A stretch of DNA of 7,499 nt from assembly GCA_964402115.1 (NCBI GenBank), contig CAYOBW010000334.1, positions 1 through 7,499 of the forward strand. The letters are read 5' to 3'. The DNA is from CAYOBW01 sp964402115. GTDB taxonomy: Bacteria > Verrucomicrobiota > Kiritimatiellia > UBA8416 > CAYOBW01. Each line of letters opens with the position of its first letter. Positions within the stretch are counted from its first letter, which is position 1. A model generated the notes under the pieces. That model did no database searches and was not told the DNA's origin. It saw only the letters and a program-made list of their open reading frames with translations. A program made the position numbers and the translations under genes. This document shows positions 5,053 through 7,499 of the stretch, piece by piece.

Positions 5053-7499
5053 TCACTTCAGGATGAACTGCGTCCCCGAGGTCGCCTTGATCAGGTACCC
5101 ATCCGCCGTGATCTCCACCGGACTGCCACCGTTGGTGATCCGCGCCAACTGGGTGGGGTCAAGGCCGGACGCGCTGGTGCCGACACGCAGCGTCACGTTG
5201 TCGTCGAGCCGGCCTACGATGTTCAGCGTGCCGGTCCAGCTGCCCCGCAGCGCGTTGCTGTCGGCAAACCGCAGCGAGGAACCGGAGCGGACGATGAGCG
5301 TGCTGGCGCCGGTCGAGGTCAGCGTACCCAGGTCGTTGACCGCCCCGGCGGCGTTCTCCAGCGTCGCGTCGCTGAGGGTGAGCGCCGTGCGCTGGGACGT
5401 CAGGGCCCCATTGCGCAACTGCAGCGTGCCGCCGTTGACCAGCGTCGCCCCCGTGTAGGCGTTCGCGCCGGCAAGCGCCCAGGTCGTGGCGCCGCTCTTG
5501 GTCAGCGCAACCGTGCCGCTGCCGTCGGTAATGGCTCCCTGGAATACGTTCACGCCCGCGTTGCCGCCCGTCAGGGTCAGGGTCCGCGCGCCGGCCGAGA
5601 TCGAGCTGGCCGCGCCCGTCCAGGTCAGCGTCGCGGCGGCGCTCGTGCCCGCGGCCTCGACCGTGCCGCCCGGCGCGTTGTTCGCGCCCAGTGCAAGGGT
5701 GCGGTCGGTCGTGCTCGCATCGGCGCCGACGTACTTGAGCGTGCCGCCGATGCTGAAGAAGCTGAGGCTGTTGGCGCTGGCGGTCGTGGGGTGCCCCAGC
5801 GAGCTGTCCTGGTTCAGGTTGGCCAGCTTGGTGACGACCAGCGTGCCTTCCCGGATGTGGACGAACCCGTTGAACGTGCTGGCCGGGTTGGCCAGCGTCC
5901 ACGTACCCGCGCCCTGCTTCAGGAAGGCGTACGATCCGTCCGACACGCCGCCGTTGACCACGCCGTTGACGATCACGTTGCCCGCGCCGCCGAGATAGTT
6001 CGCCCCGCCCAGCGCCAGCCCGCCGCCGATCGTGGCGGGGTTCGCCACATCGCTGTTGACCACGCAGCCCGGGGCGCTGCCGCCACCGCACGCGCCGTTC
6101 CCGACCGCCACGGCGTTGGCGATCGTGCGCCCGTTCAGGTCGAGCTGCGCCACGTTGCTGCTGGGGCCGTTGACCGTCGCCGTGCCCGTGCCCAGCGCGG
6201 TGTCGCTGCCGAGCTTCAGGGTGCCGCTATTCACCGTCGTGCCGCCCGCGTAGCTGTTGTTGCCCGTGAGCGTCAGCGTCCCCAGGCCCGCGATCAGGTA
6301 GCCGGGGCCGCTGATGGTGTTGGCAACGGTGTAGGTCCCGGTCCGCTGGAAACGCAGGTACGCCGCCGCGTTGTTGATGACGATGTCCCCCGCCACCGAC
6401 CCGGCCGCCGTCCCGTTCCCCAGCCACAGACTGCCGCTGTTGATCGTCGTCACACCGCCAAATGCGCTGTCGGCTTCCAGCGTGAGGACGCCGGAGGCCA
6501 GCGAGCTCGAGACGGTCAGCCCCGCCGCCCCCGCGCCGGTGATCGGCCCCAGCCAGCGGACGGTCTTGCCGTTCGCGTCGATGGAAGCGGTCTTCGTGTC
6601 CGCGATCGTCGTCGTCAGCGTGGACAACGTGGAGGTGGCCGCGCGCGCCTTGAACGTCCCGCCCCCAAAGTTGAAAGTCTGATACGTGTAGGGGGCGCCT
6701 CCCGAGCCGAACGTGGTCGTCAGCGTGCCGCCGTTGAGGTTGTAGACGCCCGTGCCGCCGCCCAGTCCGAGCTGAACGCCCTGGCTGTCGCTCTGGGTTT
6801 CCACCGTTCCGCCGTTCTGGGTGAACGTGCCCGAGCAGCCCGGCACCCAGCCCAGGTAGATGCCGCCCCCGATCGTGAGCGTTCCGCTGTTGATCGTGTA
6901 GGAGCCCGTGCCCGAGAGCGTCGGGCCCGCCGTGCCGTTGTTGTACCCCAGCATCATGTAGTTCGACGTCGCGACGTTGCCGCCGTCCTGGATGGCGTTG
7001 CCTCCGGCGCTGCAGACGATCCGGTTCGCCGTCGTCGCCAGCCCCCCGGAGAAAGTCAGGGCAGATGTGCCATTACCGCTGACATACAAATTCCCGGCCA
7101 GGGGCGCGCCGATCGTGGCGTTGCCGTTCAGCACGTAGTTGCCACTGGTGGCGGGGTTCCCGCTGTTCGTGAACGTGCCCGCGCCGGTGACCGCGCCGCC
7201 GCCGACGTTGACGGTCACCCCGCCCACCGTCTGGTTGTTGGCGCCGAGCGCGAGCGTGCCGCCGCCGAGCGTGAGGAGGCCGCCGGACAGCAGCCGGTTG
7301 GCGCCGCCCGACAGGCCCAGGGTTCCGCCGTTGACCGTGGTGCCGCCGCTGAAGGTGTTGGCGTTGCCGAGCGTCACCGTGCCCGTGCCGCTCTTGACCA
7401 GCGCGGTCGGGCCGGCGATGGGGTTGCCGCTCACCGTGTAGTCTTTGCCGGAGTTGTTGAAGGTTACCAGCGAAGGCGTCACGGTGGCGTCGGTGATGC
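5053..7499 (-). CDS. Second PATR beta strand repeat protein, C-terminal 814 aa, 5' end outside the window (tandem paralog)
   Basis: The frame is open at the right edge (first full codon 7497, reading ITDATVTPSLVTFNNS) and stops at TGA 5055-5053. The GTG at 7482 is an internal codon, not a start. From the first codon to the last, it aligns with residues 575-1387 of the neighbouring complete protein (814 against 813 residues), with only small gaps and most residues identical by eye. Counting from the first visible codon, PATR motifs lie at about 32-62, 325-358, 402-432, 524-557 and 663-697. A module matching those of the neighbour spans about 181-328. A cysteine pair in GNGACGGGSAPGC is at 470 and 478. 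The C-terminus, DPTQLARITNGGSPVEITADGYL, mirrors the neighbour's ending; no barrel, PEP-CTERM or LPXTG signal is present. If collinear throughout, about 570 residues including the signal peptide lie beyond the edge. Likely secreted or surface-bound; function beyond repeat structure is unknown. Confidence 0.9.
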   Translation of the reverse strand, partial: ITDATVTPSLVTFNNSGKDYTVSGNPIAGPTALVKSGTGTVTLGNANTFSGGTTVNGGTLGLSGGANRLLSGGLLTLGGGTLALGANNQTVGGVTVNVGGGAVTGAGTFTNSGNPATSGNYVLNGNATIGAPLAGNLYVSGNGTSALTFSGGLATTANRIVCSAGGNAIQDGGNVATSNYMMLGYNNGTAGPTLSGTGSYTINSGTLTIGGGIYLGWVPGCSGTFTQNGGTVETQSDSQGVQLGLGGGTGVYNLNGGTLTTTFGSGGAPYTYQTFNFGGGTFKARAATSTLSTLTTTIADTKTASIDANGKTVRWLGPITGAGAAGLTVSSSLASGVLTLEADSAFGGVTTINSGSLWLGNGTAAGSVAGDIVINNAAAYLRFQRTGTYTVANTISGPGYLIAGLGTLTLTGNNSYAGGTTVNSGTLKLGSDTALGTGTATVNGPSSNVAQLDLNGRTIANAVAVGNGACGGGSAPGCVVNSDVANPATIGGGLALGGANYLGGAGNVIVNGVVNGGVSDGSYAFLKQGAGTWTLANPASTFNGFVHIREGTLVVTKLANLNQDSSLGHPTTASANSLSFFSIGGTLKYVGADASTTDRTLALGANNAPGGTVEAAGTSAAATLTWTGAASSISAGARTLTLTGGNAGVNVFQGAITDGSGTVALTKSGATTWALAGANAYTGATLVNGGTLQLRNGALTSQRTALTLSDATLENAAGAVNDLGTLTSTGASTLIVRSGSSLRFADSNALRGSWTGTLNIVGRLDDNVTLRVGTSASGLDPTQLARITNGGSPVEITADGYLIKATSGTQFILK
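6514..6957 (-). repeat. Module copy C, in the partial PATR paralog
   Basis: This encodes the same ordered landmarks as copies A and B: MMLGYN, YTINSGTLTIGGGIYLGW, GTFTQNGGTVETQ, GVQLGLGGGTGVYNLNGGTL, FNFGGGTFKA, TTIADTKTA and GPITGAGAAGLTV. By position it is the counterpart of copy B (2235-2675), and it shares copy B's GGAPYT-QTF insertion, but its FTQNGGTVETQ segment is closer to copy A. Confidence 0.85.

Noticed and set aside
3738..5066. Plus-strand open frame of 442 codons
   Set aside because: Same low-complexity Arg/Ala/Gly/Val composition. It crosses the intergenic gap and runs antisense into the stop of the second PATR gene, with no recognisable domain.
7480..7482. GTG at 7482 as the start of the second PATR gene
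   Set aside because: The frame is open further right to the edge, and ITDATV upstream of it aligns with IADASV in the paralog, so this is an internal valine codon.
774..7499. Insertion sequences, CRISPR arrays or RNA genes
   Set aside because: The repeats are coding repeats within PATR proteins, with no regular direct repeats and spacers, no inverted terminal repeats, and no tRNA or rRNA-like sequence seen on either strand.

Overview
The window comes from a GC-rich bacterial genome or metagenomic contig. All real genes lie on the minus strand, so transcription runs from the right edge to the left edge. Most of it (774 to 7499) is two neighbouring genes for very large, exported, Gly/Thr/Asn/Ser-rich repeat proteins of the 'autotransporter-associated beta strand repeat' type (PATR; TIGR02601 / Pfam PF12951). 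Large PATR proteins without an obvious barrel, next to a Tat-exported Gfo/Idh/MocA-type oxidoreductase, suggest the Planctomycetota-Verrucomicrobiota-Lentisphaerota-Kiritimatiellota group. That placement is inference from family knowledge, not proof.

Right to left: (1) 7499-5053 is the C-terminal 814 codons of a PATR protein whose start lies beyond the right edge. (2) 5052-4938 is a 115-base gap with a strong GC-rich hairpin and a Shine-Dalgarno-like sequence. (3) 4937-774 is a complete 1387-residue PATR protein with a signal peptide; its last ~812 residues match the first protein end to end, so the two are tandem paralogs. (4) 773-728 is a 46-base gap with a purine-rich ribosome binding site. 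(5) 727-1 starts as a Tat-exported Gfo/Idh/MocA oxidoreductase, but after about 105 residues the frame changes into what looks like the C-terminal ligand-binding domain of a TetR-family repressor, then runs off the left edge.

The two PATR proteins are probably secreted or surface-exposed beta-helical stalks or adhesins. Nothing here shows a ligand or an enzymatic activity. The 46-base spacing and shared strand allow the oxidoreductase to be co-transcribed with the complete PATR gene, but no promoter could be recognised.

The observation most worth checking is the oxidoreductase/TetR junction near 413-427. It falls on residues (FREVL) that fit both families and coincides with a drop in GC from about 71% to about 61% (counted by hand). 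A chimeric read or misassembly is the simplest explanation; a real gene fusion is less likely. I found no RNA genes, insertion sequences, CRISPR arrays or other clearly new system.
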